A stretch of DNA of 59,859 nt from assembly GCA_017507385.1 (NCBI GenBank), contig JAFWAX010000081.1:1-59859 (forward strand), in the 5' to 3' direction. Source of the stretch: Bacteroidaceae bacterium (lineage in GTDB: Bacteria; Bacteroidota; Bacteroidia; Bacteroidales; Bacteroidaceae). The position numbers and the translations under genes are program-made. A model generated the notes under the pieces. That model saw only the letters and a list, made by a program, of their open reading frames with translations. It had not been told where the DNA came from and ran no database searches. Positions 1-8,174 of the stretch are shown in pieces. How positions within the stretch are numbered: the stretch's first letter is position 1; every line of letters begins with the position of its first letter.

Positions 1-206
1 ACAAGCCTTCCACGTTCCAGATGGAGGACTACAGCGTCATTCCTCCGATGGCAGACTTCCGCCGCACCATCTACTGGAACCCGGACGTGAAGACGGACGC
101 GCAGGGCAAGGCGAAGGTGGAGTTCTTCAACAACTCGACCTGCGAGGAGATGTACATCAGCGTGGAGGGCATGACGGAAGACGGGAAAGTGCTGGTGAAC
201 GAGTAA
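1..206 (+). CDS. C-terminal end of a large Bacteroidota surface protein (partial)
   Basis: The reading frame is open from the window edge (codons begin at position 3) and ends at TAA 204-206, leaving about 67 residues. The stretch with DFRRTIYWNPDVKTDAQGKA and EFFNNSTCEEMYISVEG resembles the C-terminus of large Bacteroidota cell-surface proteins of the alpha-2-macroglobulin/MG2 or TonB-plug-containing type. In those proteins this beta-strand segment closes the chain. That family call rests on remembered motif resemblance only. The ATG at 21 is an internal methionine, not the gene start. Confidence 0.6.
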   Translation, partial: KPSTFQMEDYSVIPPMADFRRTIYWNPDVKTDAQGKAKVEFFNNSTCEEMYISVEGMTEDGKVLVNE

Positions 207-210
207 GGCT

Positions 211-309
211 TTTTACGGTTTTGTGGTTTTACGGTTGGCGGTTTCATGCGGTGTACGGTGCTGCGCTTGACCGAATAACCTCAAACCGAAAAACCTGACA
301 ACCGTAAAA
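211..309. repeat. Inverted repeat in the gap before the DUF4369-like gene
   Basis: TTTTACGGTTG at 227-237 is the exact inverse of CAACCGTAAAA at 299-309, giving an 11-bp stem around a loop of about 60 nt. A second direct copy of TTTTACGGTT lies at 211-220. It may be a terminator or processing hairpin for the upstream surface-protein gene. No clear TAnnTTTG promoter is visible for the gene at 361. Confidence 0.5.
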
Positions 310-360
310 AACAAACACCATCGACTTTTATAATTCTATTAACAATAAAAAACTAACATC

Positions 361-1716
361 ATGAGAAAGATTAGTTTGCTTTTAATGGTATTATGCCTTC
401 ATGTGGTTGCTGTTCATGCACAGCAAGTGTTCACCATCGACGGTTATGTAGATGAAAATATAGCTGACTCGTGCTACAACATCTATCTTGGCGACGAGTA
501 TTTCAACATACAGGGCGATGAGCCTGTCGCTACCGTGCCCATCGTCAACAAGCGTTTCACCTATTCCGTTCCGCTCGACAAGATAACAGCAGGACGCATC
601 CGCTGCATCTTTCCCAACGGAGAACTGTGTTCAGCATCGATTGAACTCTTTTTCGTTCCTGGCGAGACGATAAAGTTGACCGTCCGCAACGGATATTATA
701 ACTGGGATTATCCCGACTCCTATAGTAGAAAAGTTCGCAGGGGTCTGCATGCTGCAAGAGAAGCAACTGGATGGCAGTCGCCCCATCTGCCCAAACTGAA
801 GGGGAAGGTATGGAAGGATGTTGCTCATGTCTCGCATGAATCCCTTGATGTCAAGGATGTGATTTTTGCTAAAGATGAGACGGTGCTGCGCTTCACAAGC
901 GATAGCCCTCTCTACAATATGATTGTGAAGAAGGGGACTTTTCTGAAAGACGAACATGGCAACAAATACGGATTGAAGCGCATGGTATATGGGGAGCCTC
1001 TGGATGAAAACAATGGCCCAGAGGGAAAGACGTATGGCGTATATTGCGCTTTTGAACCGCTGCCTAAGGATGTCAAGAGGTTTGATGTGTTCGCACCTGA
1101 TTCATACGGAGGGGAGAGTGTCATCATCAGCAATGTACAGAAGGCTGAAAAGCAGAAGAAGAGGAAGCCGAATTTCCAAATGAACATTCAGATTACGGAA
1201 GGCATTGACGATACGGGCTATATAGTTGAGCTGTACAACAAGCATGAGGGATTTACGAAGAGACAGGTGGCTGATATTTCTGCAACGGGAAAGACATGTT
1301 CGTTCGAGACTTATATTGACAAGCCTTACTTGGCCGATGTGACCGCTACTTTCCCTGATGGGTCTGTGTGCTCTCACTGTGTCCGCCTTCCGTTCGTCCC
1401 CAATGAGACGGTGGAGGTGAAGGTGATGAACGGACGATTTAATCTGGACGGAAGCAAATTCTATAAGGAATGGGCTAATGCGGATGATTTTGCCGAGAAC
1501 TCCCGTCCTTACCGCACTGTGCAGGAGACGGAGGAACTGCTGAAGAACTATCTCAGGCAGCACGCAACGGAGGAGGGATGTGTGCACTACTTCGTGCAGG
1601 AAAGATTGCTGAAGAAGCAGGCGCTGAGGGAGATTGTTCCTCAGGAGGTCTGGGAGGGTCGGATGAAGGATGTGTTTCAGTTCCTGATGTCCACGTGGAG
1701 GGAGTCGAGAGACTGA
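361..1716 (+). CDS. Secreted protein with two DUF4369-like domains
   Basis: A 451-residue protein with a clear signal peptide (hydrophobic to about residue 20, cut near HAQQ). Two regions, about residues 20-125 and 275-385, look like copies of one domain. Both carry the pattern PxG..C, then FVPxEThxhxVxNGxxN near the end (PNGELCS / FVPGETIKL and PDGSVCS / FVPNETVEV). This resembles DUF4369, the N-terminal domain of many Bacteroidota thiol-disulfide proteins, but no thioredoxin domain or CxxC follows. A separate beta-rich domain of about 110 residues lies between the copies. Location is probably periplasmic or outer-membrane associated. The function is unknown. Confidence 0.75.
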   Translation: MRKISLLLMVLCLHVVAVHAQQVFTIDGYVDENIADSCYNIYLGDEYFNIQGDEPVATVPIVNKRFTYSVPLDKITAGRIRCIFPNGELCSASIELFFVPGETIKLTVRNGYYNWDYPDSYSRKVRRGLHAAREATGWQSPHLPKLKGKVWKDVAHVSHESLDVKDVIFAKDETVLRFTSDSPLYNMIVKKGTFLKDEHGNKYGLKRMVYGEPLDENNGPEGKTYGVYCAFEPLPKDVKRFDVFAPDSYGGESVIISNVQKAEKQKKRKPNFQMNIQITEGIDDTGYIVELYNKHEGFTKRQVADISATGKTCSFETYIDKPYLADVTATFPDGSVCSHCVRLPFVPNETVEVKVMNGRFNLDGSKFYKEWANADDFAENSRPYRTVQETEELLKNYLRQHATEEGCVHYFVQERLLKKQALREIVPQEVWEGRMKDVFQFLMSTWRESRD

Positions 1717-1832
1717 AATCGGGATTTTTCGTTCTGTGCCGCCACACGTTTCACAGCTGTGGAGGGTGGTCGGATGAGACGATGGAACGGCATCGAAGGG
1801 AGCGGAGGGGCACATTTCTTCTCTGCTCTTTT

Positions 1833-1863
1833 TTTGTGGTTTGTTTCTTTTGCCGTATCTTTG
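1833..1863 (+). promoter_or_regulatory. argB promoter
   Basis: TTTG at 1833-1836 and TATCTTTG at 1856-1863 are separated by exactly 19 nt, the Bacteroidota housekeeping sigma spacing. The expected transcription start is just before the argB ATG at 1889, so the leader is very short. Confidence 0.8.
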
Positions 1864-1888
1864 CAAAAAAATTAGTAAATGCAAGAAA

Positions 1889-2686
1889 ATGAAGACACTG
1901 ACAGTTGTTAAGGTTGGAGGTAAGATTGTGGAGGACGAAGCTTCTCTACAGCAGCTCCTGAAGGATTTCAGCGCTATTGATGGCACAAAAGTACTGGTGC
2001 ATGGCGGTGGCCGCTCGGCTACGAAGGTGGCGGCACAGCTGGGCATCGAGAGTACGATGATTGGCGGCAGAAGAGTGACGGATGCGGAGATGCTCGGCGT
2101 GGTGACGATGGTGTATGGCGGTTTGGTGAACAAGAACATCGTGGCGCGCCTGCAGGCTTGCGGCATCAATGCGCTGGGGCTGACAGGCGCCGACATGAAT
2201 GTGATGCGTTCGCACAAGCGTCCGCTGAAGAAGGTGAAGATGGAGGACGGAACGGAGCAGATGGTGGACTTTGGCTTTGTGGGCGATGTGGACGAGTGTG
2301 ACGGCAGGATGCTTGCCACGCTGATTGACGAAGGCATTGTGCCTGTGATGGCACCGCTGACGCACGACGGGGAAGGGCATCTGCTGAACACGAACGCTGA
2401 CACCATTGCGGGGGAGACTGCGAAGGCACTGGCAGCCTATTTCGATGTGACACTCATCTATAGCTTTGAGCATGCGGGAGTGCTGACTGACCCTGAGGAC
2501 GAGGGGTCGGTGATTCCGCACATCGATGCGGAGAGCTTTGAGGCACTGAAGGCCGACGGCACGGTGAGCGGAGGCATGATCCCGAAGATTGAGAATGCGC
2601 TGGAAGCTGTGAAGGCTGGTGTGAAGCAGGTGATTATCACAAAGGCTGATGCCATTGACGGCTCACGAGGCACTATCATCAGCTGA
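1889..2686 (+). CDS. argB: Acetylglutamate kinase (or N-succinylglutamate kinase)
   Basis: Amino-acid kinase of 265 residues that phosphorylates the acylated glutamate in arginine synthesis. It begins MKTLTVVKVGGK, with the phosphate-binding VHGGGRSATKVA loop near residue 35 and the substrate segment GGRRVTDAEML after it. The frame could start upstream at a TTG (1841), but that lies inside the promoter, so the ATG at 1889 is chosen. Bacteroides species use succinylated intermediates in this pathway, so the real substrate may be N-succinylglutamate. That is inference from the phylum. The ECF sigma gene starts 2 nt after this stop, so the two are probably co-transcribed. Confidence 0.93.
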   Translation: MKTLTVVKVGGKIVEDEASLQQLLKDFSAIDGTKVLVHGGGRSATKVAAQLGIESTMIGGRRVTDAEMLGVVTMVYGGLVNKNIVARLQACGINALGLTGADMNVMRSHKRPLKKVKMEDGTEQMVDFGFVGDVDECDGRMLATLIDEGIVPVMAPLTHDGEGHLLNTNADTIAGETAKALAAYFDVTLIYSFEHAGVLTDPEDEGSVIPHIDAESFEALKADGTVSGGMIPKIENALEAVKAGVKQVIITKADAIDGSRGTIIS

Positions 2687-2688
2687 GC

Positions 2689-3198
2689 ATGTTGGATTTC
2701 CAGCACGACATACTTCCGCTGAAGAACATCATCTTCCGCACGGCGTTGCGCATCGTCCTGAACAGGGAGGAGGCGGAGGACATCGTGCAGGATATTTTGC
2801 TGAAGCTGTGGGAACGGCGCAGGGAACTGGAGAGGGTGGAGAATCTGGAAGCATTCGCGCTCACAATGACAAGGAATCTGGCCATTGACAGAAAGGAAAA
2901 GATGGATAACCGTCATGTAACTCTTGACCAACGGACACACGACCAGACAGACGAAGAATCGCCTAATGCCGACAGCTTGCTGATGGCGCAAGAGAAGGAC
3001 CGTTTCATTGCTAATGCCATCAACTCGTTGCCAGAGAAACAACGCTGCATCTTGCAATTGAGGGACATTGAGGGGAAAACTTACAAAGAGATTGCGACCA
3101 TGTTAAACATCACAGAATCAGACGTTAAAGTATCGCTCTTCCGTGCCCGAAACGAGATTAAGGAAAAAATTATACAAAAAAAACTTCTTTTTCTGTAA
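2689..3198 (+). CDS. ECF-family RNA polymerase sigma factor
   Basis: A 169-residue sigma-70-like protein containing only regions 2 and 4. Region 2 is seen as AEDIVQDILLKLWERR with NLEAFALTMTRNLAID. Region 4 is the helix-turn-helix LPEKQRCILQLRDIEG followed by TYKEIATMLNITESDVK. It directs RNA polymerase to a small regulon, as in the common Bacteroidota ECF/anti-sigma pairs. The gene follows argB after 2 nt and precedes a membrane protein likely to be its anti-sigma partner. No own promoter is evident, so expression may follow argB. Confidence 0.93.
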   Translation: MLDFQHDILPLKNIIFRTALRIVLNREEAEDIVQDILLKLWERRRELERVENLEAFALTMTRNLAIDRKEKMDNRHVTLDQRTHDQTDEESPNADSLLMAQEKDRFIANAINSLPEKQRCILQLRDIEGKTYKEIATMLNITESDVKVSLFRARNEIKEKIIQKKLLFL

Positions 3199-3244
3199 CT
3201 TTTTCAGTTTTCACCCGTCATATATATAGAAACTTCACTCAAAC

Positions 3245-3739
3245 ATGGATTACAAGTACATAGAACAGCTGCTGGAAAGCTACTTTGACTGCCGCACGAC
3301 ACTGCAGGAGGAGCAGATTCTACGCTCTTTCTTCTCACAAGAGGATGTGCCTGGGCATCTTGCTGAATATGCCGACCTATTCAAGTATGAAGTTGAAGCA
3401 AAAGAGGAAGTTTTGGACGAGAAATTTGACCAGCGCATGCTGAACCTGATTGCACAGGACGAAAAACAGAAAACTTGTGCCATCAGGATGAGAACTCGCC
3501 ATTTTGTTCCATTCTTCAAAGCTGCGGCAGTAGTAGCCATTGCGATTACCATCGGGAACGCAGCAGAACATGCCATAGGGGAACAAGAGGCGGAGGAGAA
3601 CAATGCGACGGCCATCAGTCCATACACTCAAGCGAGTGAGGTTCAGCAAATTATCCGCATCAAGGATGTCAGTCAGGCGAAGACCAAACCAAAGAATGAC
3701 TCTATCATCGGAATCACGACTACAGACGGGATTCAGTAA
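3245..3739 (+). CDS. Putative single-span anti-sigma-like membrane protein
   Basis: A 164-residue protein. The N-terminal ~90 residues are acidic and helical (MDYKYIEQLLESYFDCRTTL...), followed by one membrane span near FFKAAAVVAIAITIGNAAEH and a short polar C-terminal tail. This arrangement, immediately after an ECF sigma gene, is typical of small Bacteroidota anti-sigma or sigma-associated proteins. Homologues of this type are sometimes wrongly annotated as pyruvate-ferredoxin oxidoreductase subunits. There is no zinc-binding HxxxCxxC motif. The role is inferred from context. Confidence 0.7.
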   Translation: MDYKYIEQLLESYFDCRTTLQEEQILRSFFSQEDVPGHLAEYADLFKYEVEAKEEVLDEKFDQRMLNLIAQDEKQKTCAIRMRTRHFVPFFKAAAVVAIAITIGNAAEHAIGEQEAEENNATAISPYTQASEVQQIIRIKDVSQAKTKPKNDSIIGITTTDGIQ

Positions 3740-3824
3740 CAGGAGCAGCAGAATGAGAAATTTGCTTTTACATAAATATATATTAAACAAATCAATGCTT
3801 AACTAAACCAAAACCTATTGAGGG

Positions 3825-3905
3825 ATGAGCTGCGAAGCTCGAATTCCTTTTGCCAAAGGAGCATGCTCTGGAGGCGCAACATTGGAGGAGGCTCCAATTC
3901 TCTAA
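3825..3905 (+). CDS. Possible 26-residue Cys-containing peptide
   Basis: An ORF from ATG 3825 to TAA 3903-3905 translates as MSCEARIPFAKGACSGG followed by nine more residues ending APIL. It sits 85 nt downstream of the anti-sigma-like gene and before a strong terminator, so it would belong to the same transcript. The DNA is full of short hairpins: GAGCT/AGCTC around 3828-3840 and ATTGGAG/CTCCAAT at 3881-3898. These may equally mean a structured RNA with an incidental ORF. A purine run (GAGGG) lies just before the ATG. I do not recognise the peptide. Confidence 0.3.
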   Translation: MSCEARIPFAKGACSGGATLEEAPIL

Positions 3906-3933
3906 AAAACAAACACAGTGTTATTTTAACACA

Positions 3934-3970
3934 ATAGGGGGTGCGTCATAAAACACACCCCCTATCTTTT
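3934..3970. terminator. Intrinsic terminator between convergent units
   Basis: ATAGGGGGTGCGT (3934-3946) pairs with ACACACCCCCTAT (3953-3965) with one G-T wobble and a 6-nt loop, followed by CTTTTCTC on the + strand. It ends the sigma-factor transcript and lies just downstream of the menD stop on the other strand. A smaller hairpin (GTGTTA/TAACAC) precedes it at 3919-3933. Confidence 0.8.
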
Positions 3971-4027
3971 CTCATTCTCTCAAACAGCTTGATGAAATCC
4001 GCTGAGCCACAAAATTCCCAAACGCTT

Positions 4028-5707
4028 CTATCGACGAGCCAGATGGGAATAGAACTCCTTGTGAGCTTTCGCATTCACTTCTCGTTCTGTCACGACTTCC
4101 AGAATTTTCACAACTGGTTCTGCATCTAAAAAATCTTCTAACATCTGTTCTAATTCTACTGCATTCTTGGCAATCAAATACTTGGCTCCACACTCCAAGG
4201 CTACTCCTTCTGCCTTCGTGTCGTGCTGTGCTGAAATGCTGCCACCCAGATATGGACTTTCAAGACTCGGGAGATGGTGGAAAATTTGTCCGCCATGGTT
4301 GTTCAGAAGCAGAATCCTGAAAGGAACGGATGGATTTTTCACGTATTTGTTCCAGAGCCCATTCTTGTCATAGAAGAAACTGAGGTCACCCGTCAGCAAA
4401 AGCGTAGGTTCTTCACAACCGACCCAATAGCCAACAGCTGCCGAAACACTACCCTCAATGCCATTCACGCCACGATTGCCATGCACAGGATTGGGCATTC
4501 CGTCAAATAGCTGCCAATTCCTTACCATCGAGCTATTTGCCACCTGTATATGCCAAAGACTCTGCAAACGCTGCCGAACGGTCTTCAGCACGGTTAAGTC
4601 GCAGAAATCCCCTCCCCAAGATTCTTTTTCTCGCACCCATGCTGACTTTGCAAACATGGTCTGCTGATACTCCTTGCGCTTGCCAATCACAGCAGAATCC
4701 TGCCGAGACAGGGCTGCAAGCAAAGTCTGTGGCAATGCCTCTACAAGATGGGTACAGCACATGAACAGGTCTGCCACATCGCCTTGAAGCGAAACGTGCC
4801 AATGCCATACGGGAGGATTTTCTCTCAGATGCTGTTTCAGAGACTTTGAAACGATATGCCCCCCAAGGGTAATCAGCAAATCGGGGGCATCAAAGGCGTG
4901 GGCATGCAGCATCTCATCACAATTGCATACGTAACGAGGTGGCTCATCAGCAGTCTGAATGTTTGAGAGATGTTCTGCACACACCAGACAATGCGTTTCT
5001 GCCAACTGCGACAGAAGCGGAGCACAAACAGCCATTTCGCTTGGCAGCATCTGCCCCACAAGGATGAGCACACGCTCTGCACGTTCCCATATCTGGCGCA
5101 TATCGGCCGAGAGCTGGAACTTGCCGTCTGAACCATTTGTCCATTGCATCAGTCGGGCTTCGGGAAGACGATCTGCACTGAAATCGAACAAGGGTTCTGC
5201 AATCGGAACATTGACATGAACAGGACGCTTGATTTTCAGCATCTCTATCAGCACCTCATTGATCAGCCTATTGCAATGCCACAAATCCTCGTCGGAATCA
5301 GGCTCTGGCAAAGTCACGCTCTTAACAGACAACAGTCCGAAAACACCTTGCTGCGGAAGCGTCTGGCCATCCATCTGCCCCACCCAACGCTGCGGACGGT
5401 CGGCAGAAATCACCATCAAAGGCAGCACACGATAGTACGCCTCGCTAACCGCTGGAGCCAGATTGAGCACTGCGGAACCGCTTGTCACACACACGGCAAC
5501 AGGCTCGCCTCCATTGGCTTCCATCAAGCCTATGGCAAAAAAACCTGCGCTACGCTCATCTGTCACTTCGTAGCACTGCATCCCTGCCATCTGGAAATTA
5601 TGGACAAGAGCCGCATTGCGACTGCCAGGACATACAACCATCTGCCTGACATCCGCCTTCAGGAGCAATGCCGTCAGTTGCTGGATGTTGGATTTAGTAC
5701 TGAACAT
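4028..5707 (-). CDS. menD: MenD, SEPHCHC synthase
   Basis: A thiamine-diphosphate enzyme of 559 residues that adds the succinyl unit from 2-oxoglutarate to isochorismate in menaquinone synthesis. N-terminal VVCPGSRNAAL (near 26) and VTDERSAGFFAIG (catalytic Glu near 51) are typical, as is the segment SGSAVLNLAPAVSEAYY. The ThDP site GDLSFFYDKNG...LLLNNHGG lies in the C-terminal third. Length matches the family. The start overlaps the end of menF by 34 bp, which points to translational coupling. It is the last gene of a minus-strand run headed by greA. Confidence 0.95.
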   Translation of the reverse strand: MFSTKSNIQQLTALLLKADVRQMVVCPGSRNAALVHNFQMAGMQCYEVTDERSAGFFAIGLMEANGGEPVAVCVTSGSAVLNLAPAVSEAYYRVLPLMVISADRPQRWVGQMDGQTLPQQGVFGLLSVKSVTLPEPDSDEDLWHCNRLINEVLIEMLKIKRPVHVNVPIAEPLFDFSADRLPEARLMQWTNGSDGKFQLSADMRQIWERAERVLILVGQMLPSEMAVCAPLLSQLAETHCLVCAEHLSNIQTADEPPRYVCNCDEMLHAHAFDAPDLLITLGGHIVSKSLKQHLRENPPVWHWHVSLQGDVADLFMCCTHLVEALPQTLLAALSRQDSAVIGKRKEYQQTMFAKSAWVREKESWGGDFCDLTVLKTVRQRLQSLWHIQVANSSMVRNWQLFDGMPNPVHGNRGVNGIEGSVSAAVGYWVGCEEPTLLLTGDLSFFYDKNGLWNKYVKNPSVPFRILLLNNHGGQIFHHLPSLESPYLGGSISAQHDTKAEGVALECGAKYLIAKNAVELEQMLEDFLDAEPVVKILEVVTEREVNAKAHKEFYSHLARR

Positions 5708-6714
5708 ATTGTCTTGAGTTTTTCTTCTGTTTCTTGAAATTCCGTTTCAGGTGTTGACTCAGGCAAGATGCCGCCGCCGGCATAGAGCATACAGCCATAG
5801 TGGTCGCCTTGGTCATGAAGATGGCAGCATCGCAAATTCACATACAGGTTGGTCTCACCATGAACGTCCAGCATTCCCACCACACCAGAGTAATAACTGC
5901 GGTCATACCCCTCATGCTCTGCAATAAAAGCCTTTGCAGCATCTTTAGGCAAGCCACATACAGCAGGCGTTGGATTCAAGCGATTCACAAAATCAATCAC
6001 AGTGACAGAAGGCTTGGGCGAAAAATGAAATTCAGTTTTCAAATGATACAAATTACCTGCACGAGAAGTGTAGGGTCCAGCCTCTTCCACCACACGACTC
6101 AATGGCGTGATAACATCACGCACATAATCAGCCACCAGCGACTGCTCCCTCCTGTTCTTGTCCGACCAGTCTCCATCTGTGAGCATTGTACCAGCCAGAG
6201 CCACCGTGCAATAGTGCGATTTTGAACCAGCTAAAAGGATTTCGGGAGTAGAACCTATCCAGTAACCTGTTTCACGAGTGTAGCAGAGATACACCATCGT
6301 CCGTGGATAAGCATCGCAAGCTCGAAGAAACGCATCCATCGGACAACCGTCATATCGGGCGGAGACAGAACGTGAAAGCACCAGTTTCTCAAATTGAGAA
6401 GGTATGACACAGTGGAAACGTTCAAACACCTCTCTGTATGTACCCTCATTCTCCTCAACTTCCGAAATCCTCCCTCCCCCTGCAATCTTCAGCATAGCCG
6501 TCTTGATGGTCATTTCATCATCAGGACGAACACGTACAACAGGATGCGCCCTCCCATCAAACGGCAGCATGACAAAAGCACGGCAATCCTCATCAACCAG
6601 TTCTGGAGCCATGCACACCGCACCTTTCTGCGAATGCTGGCACACGATGTGCACCTCATCCCTGAAAGGCAACCGATAAAGCGCATACGCGACATACTTC
6701 CCGAACGCTATCAT
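5674..6714 (-). CDS. menF: Isochorismate synthase
   Basis: A chorismate-binding enzyme of 346 residues converting chorismate to isochorismate, the first committed menaquinone step. Family landmarks are KLVLSRSVS, GSTPEILL, AGTMLTDGDW, the catalytic/Mg-binding stretch LNPTPAVCGLPK, and YAGGGILPESTPETEFQET at the C-terminus. The N-terminus is short compared with E. coli MenF (about 430 residues), as is usual for Bacteroidota. Its 3' end overlaps menD by 34 bp, and the hotdog thioesterase stop lies 6 bp before its start, so the three form one tight operon. Confidence 0.93.
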   Translation of the reverse strand: MIAFGKYVAYALYRLPFRDEVHIVCQHSQKGAVCMAPELVDEDCRAFVMLPFDGRAHPVVRVRPDDEMTIKTAMLKIAGGGRISEVEENEGTYREVFERFHCVIPSQFEKLVLSRSVSARYDGCPMDAFLRACDAYPRTMVYLCYTRETGYWIGSTPEILLAGSKSHYCTVALAGTMLTDGDWSDKNRREQSLVADYVRDVITPLSRVVEEAGPYTSRAGNLYHLKTEFHFSPKPSVTVIDFVNRLNPTPAVCGLPKDAAKAFIAEHEGYDRSYYSGVVGMLDVHGETNLYVNLRCCHLHDQGDHYGCMLYAGGGILPESTPETEFQETEEKLKTICSVLNPTSSN

Positions 6715-6720
6715 CTTCCC

Positions 6721-7146
6721 TTATTTCTTGATTTTGATGATTCTGTTGGTCACTCTCTCAGCCGAAATCACCCGACCGTCTTCTCCCACAATATCCACAT
6801 TCCAGACATGAGTGCTCTTGCCCGCATGAACAAGCTTCGCCCTGCCATACACCACTCCTTCGGTTGCCGACATAGCTACATGGCTGGCATTCACTTCTGT
6901 GCCGCACACTGCATAATCTTCATTATAATGATTGATATGCAACGAACCAACACCGGCTATGGTCTCAGCGAGCGACAACGAGGCTCCTCCATGCAGCACT
7001 CCCAAATACTGGCGAGTTGCAGGAGAAATCGGCATTTCAGCAACAGCGTATTCATCCTCCGTCGGGATGAAACGAATGCCCAAAGTCTCTATCAGCGTTC
7101 CCCTCATCCGCGAATGGAGAAAGTCGCATTCTTCTTGAGTTAACAT
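6721..7146 (-). CDS. Hotdog-fold thioesterase, likely DHNA-CoA thioesterase
   Basis: A 141-residue PaaI/YbgC-type hotdog protein. The helix motif LGVLHGGASLSLAETIAG carries the catalytic acidic residue in this fold, and VNASHVAMSATEG fits the conserved beta-sheet segment. Next to menF and menD it very probably hydrolyses 1,4-dihydroxy-2-naphthoyl-CoA, the MenI step of menaquinone synthesis. The fold is clear, and the substrate is inferred from position. The AT-rich gap upstream (7147-7191) has repeated AAGTTTTTAAG-like words but no obvious promoter, so it is probably read from the upstream operon. Confidence 0.85.
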   Translation of the reverse strand: MLTQEECDFLHSRMRGTLIETLGIRFIPTEDEYAVAEMPISPATRQYLGVLHGGASLSLAETIAGVGSLHINHYNEDYAVCGTEVNASHVAMSATEGVVYGRAKLVHAGKSTHVWNVDIVGEDGRVISAERVTNRIIKIKK

Positions 7147-7191
7147 AAATGTGAATTGGTAAGTTTTTAAGTTTATAAGTTTTTGAGTTCT

Positions 7192-7734
7192 TTAGTTTGT
7201 ATGGTATTTGCGCAGTTCCTTTCTCAACGCATGTGCTTTCCCATCTGTCACCTCATCCATCAATGCCCAGAACTGTACAGAATGATTATGGTGGACAGTA
7301 TGGCACAATTCATGCAGAATCACATAGTCTTGCAGATGTTCAGGCACTTGCATGAGATAGAGCGACAAACTAATGGAATTCAAAGCCGAGCAAGACCCCC
7401 AACGCGTTTTGGAATCGCGGATTGTCAGACTCGAATAACTGAATCCGTACAAATGCGCTAACTCTGCCACTCGACGAGGCAGGCTTGCCTTTGCCTCCTT
7501 ACGCATCTGCTCCACATCAACAGCATTCAACGGAGGATTCGCCTTCAGCATATTTTGCTTTTCCAACAGCGAAGAACGGAAGCGCTCTATCGTGTTTCTG
7601 ACAAAGGCCAATGACGCACCTCGAAAGGCTGTAACACGAAGACCGCCAACCTCAGGACGCATAATGATGCTGCGCGCTCTGGGGTTGACGGTCACTGTTA
7701 CCGTTCCAAAATCAGGGTCTTGGTAGGTCATCAT
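7192..7734 (-). CDS. YgjP/SprT-like zinc metalloprotease (DUF45)
   Basis: A 180-residue protein with the DUF45 signature: DSKTRWGSCSALNSISLS, then VILHELCHTVHHNHSVQFW. The zinc ligands are His141, Glu142 (catalytic) and His145 of HELCH, with His151 as a likely third ligand. The family is typically about 230 residues, so the N-terminal part is short, though the catalytic part is intact. Members are cytosolic, and their cellular targets are poorly known. It lies 25 bp after the HIT gene in the greA-to-menD run, with no evident link to menaquinone. Confidence 0.87.
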   Translation of the reverse strand: MMTYQDPDFGTVTVTVNPRARSIIMRPEVGGLRVTAFRGASLAFVRNTIERFRSSLLEKQNMLKANPPLNAVDVEQMRKEAKASLPRRVAELAHLYGFSYSSLTIRDSKTRWGSCSALNSISLSLYLMQVPEHLQDYVILHELCHTVHHNHSVQFWALMDEVTDGKAHALRKELRKYHTN

Positions 7735-7759
7735 TCTCTCATGCCCATCAGCAAACGAC

Positions 7760-8155
7760 CTACTTAGAGAACTCCTTGTATATCTTCTCGGCGATTTCCT
7801 TCATTTCCTCAGCAGAAAGACTCATCTTCGGATTAGCAAAGTTCATGTCCTTCTCGCTCTGCATAGGAATGAGATGAATGTGAGCATGAGGTACTTCAAG
7901 ACCTAATACCGCCTGTCCTACCTTCACGCAAGGAAATGCAGCCTTGATAGCAACTGCCACCTTCTTGGCAAAAACCTCGAAACGAGCTAGTTCATCATCT
8001 TCCATATCAAAGATATAATCAACCTCGCGGCGAGGGATGACCAGTGTATGGCCCTTCACCAGTGGATTGATATCGAGAAAAGCGTAAAACTCCTCATTTT
8101 CCGCGCATTTATATGAAGGAATCTCCCCTTCTGCAATCTTAGAGAAAATGCTCAT
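7760..8155 (-). CDS. HIT-family nucleotide hydrolase
   Basis: A 131-residue histidine-triad protein of the HINT type. The triad HAHIHLIP is at residues 90-97, with His92 as the nucleophile. The N-terminal CxxC-like zinc region of some members is absent here, and the sequence starts MSIFSKIAEGEIPSYKCAEN. Family members hydrolyse nucleoside phosphoramidates and aminoacyl-AMP. It starts 20 bp after greA ends, a frequent pairing in Bacteroidota. Confidence 0.93.
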   Translation of the reverse strand: MSIFSKIAEGEIPSYKCAENEEFYAFLDINPLVKGHTLVIPRREVDYIFDMEDDELARFEVFAKKVAVAIKAAFPCVKVGQAVLGLEVPHAHIHLIPMQSEKDMNFANPKMSLSAEEMKEIAEKIYKEFSK

Positions 8156-8174
8156 AATAACTTTCTATTTTCTG

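Noticed and set aside
1102-2406. A 434-codon minus-strand frame across argB and the DUF4369-like gene
   Set aside because: It spans two well-supported plus-strand genes and shows no family motif.
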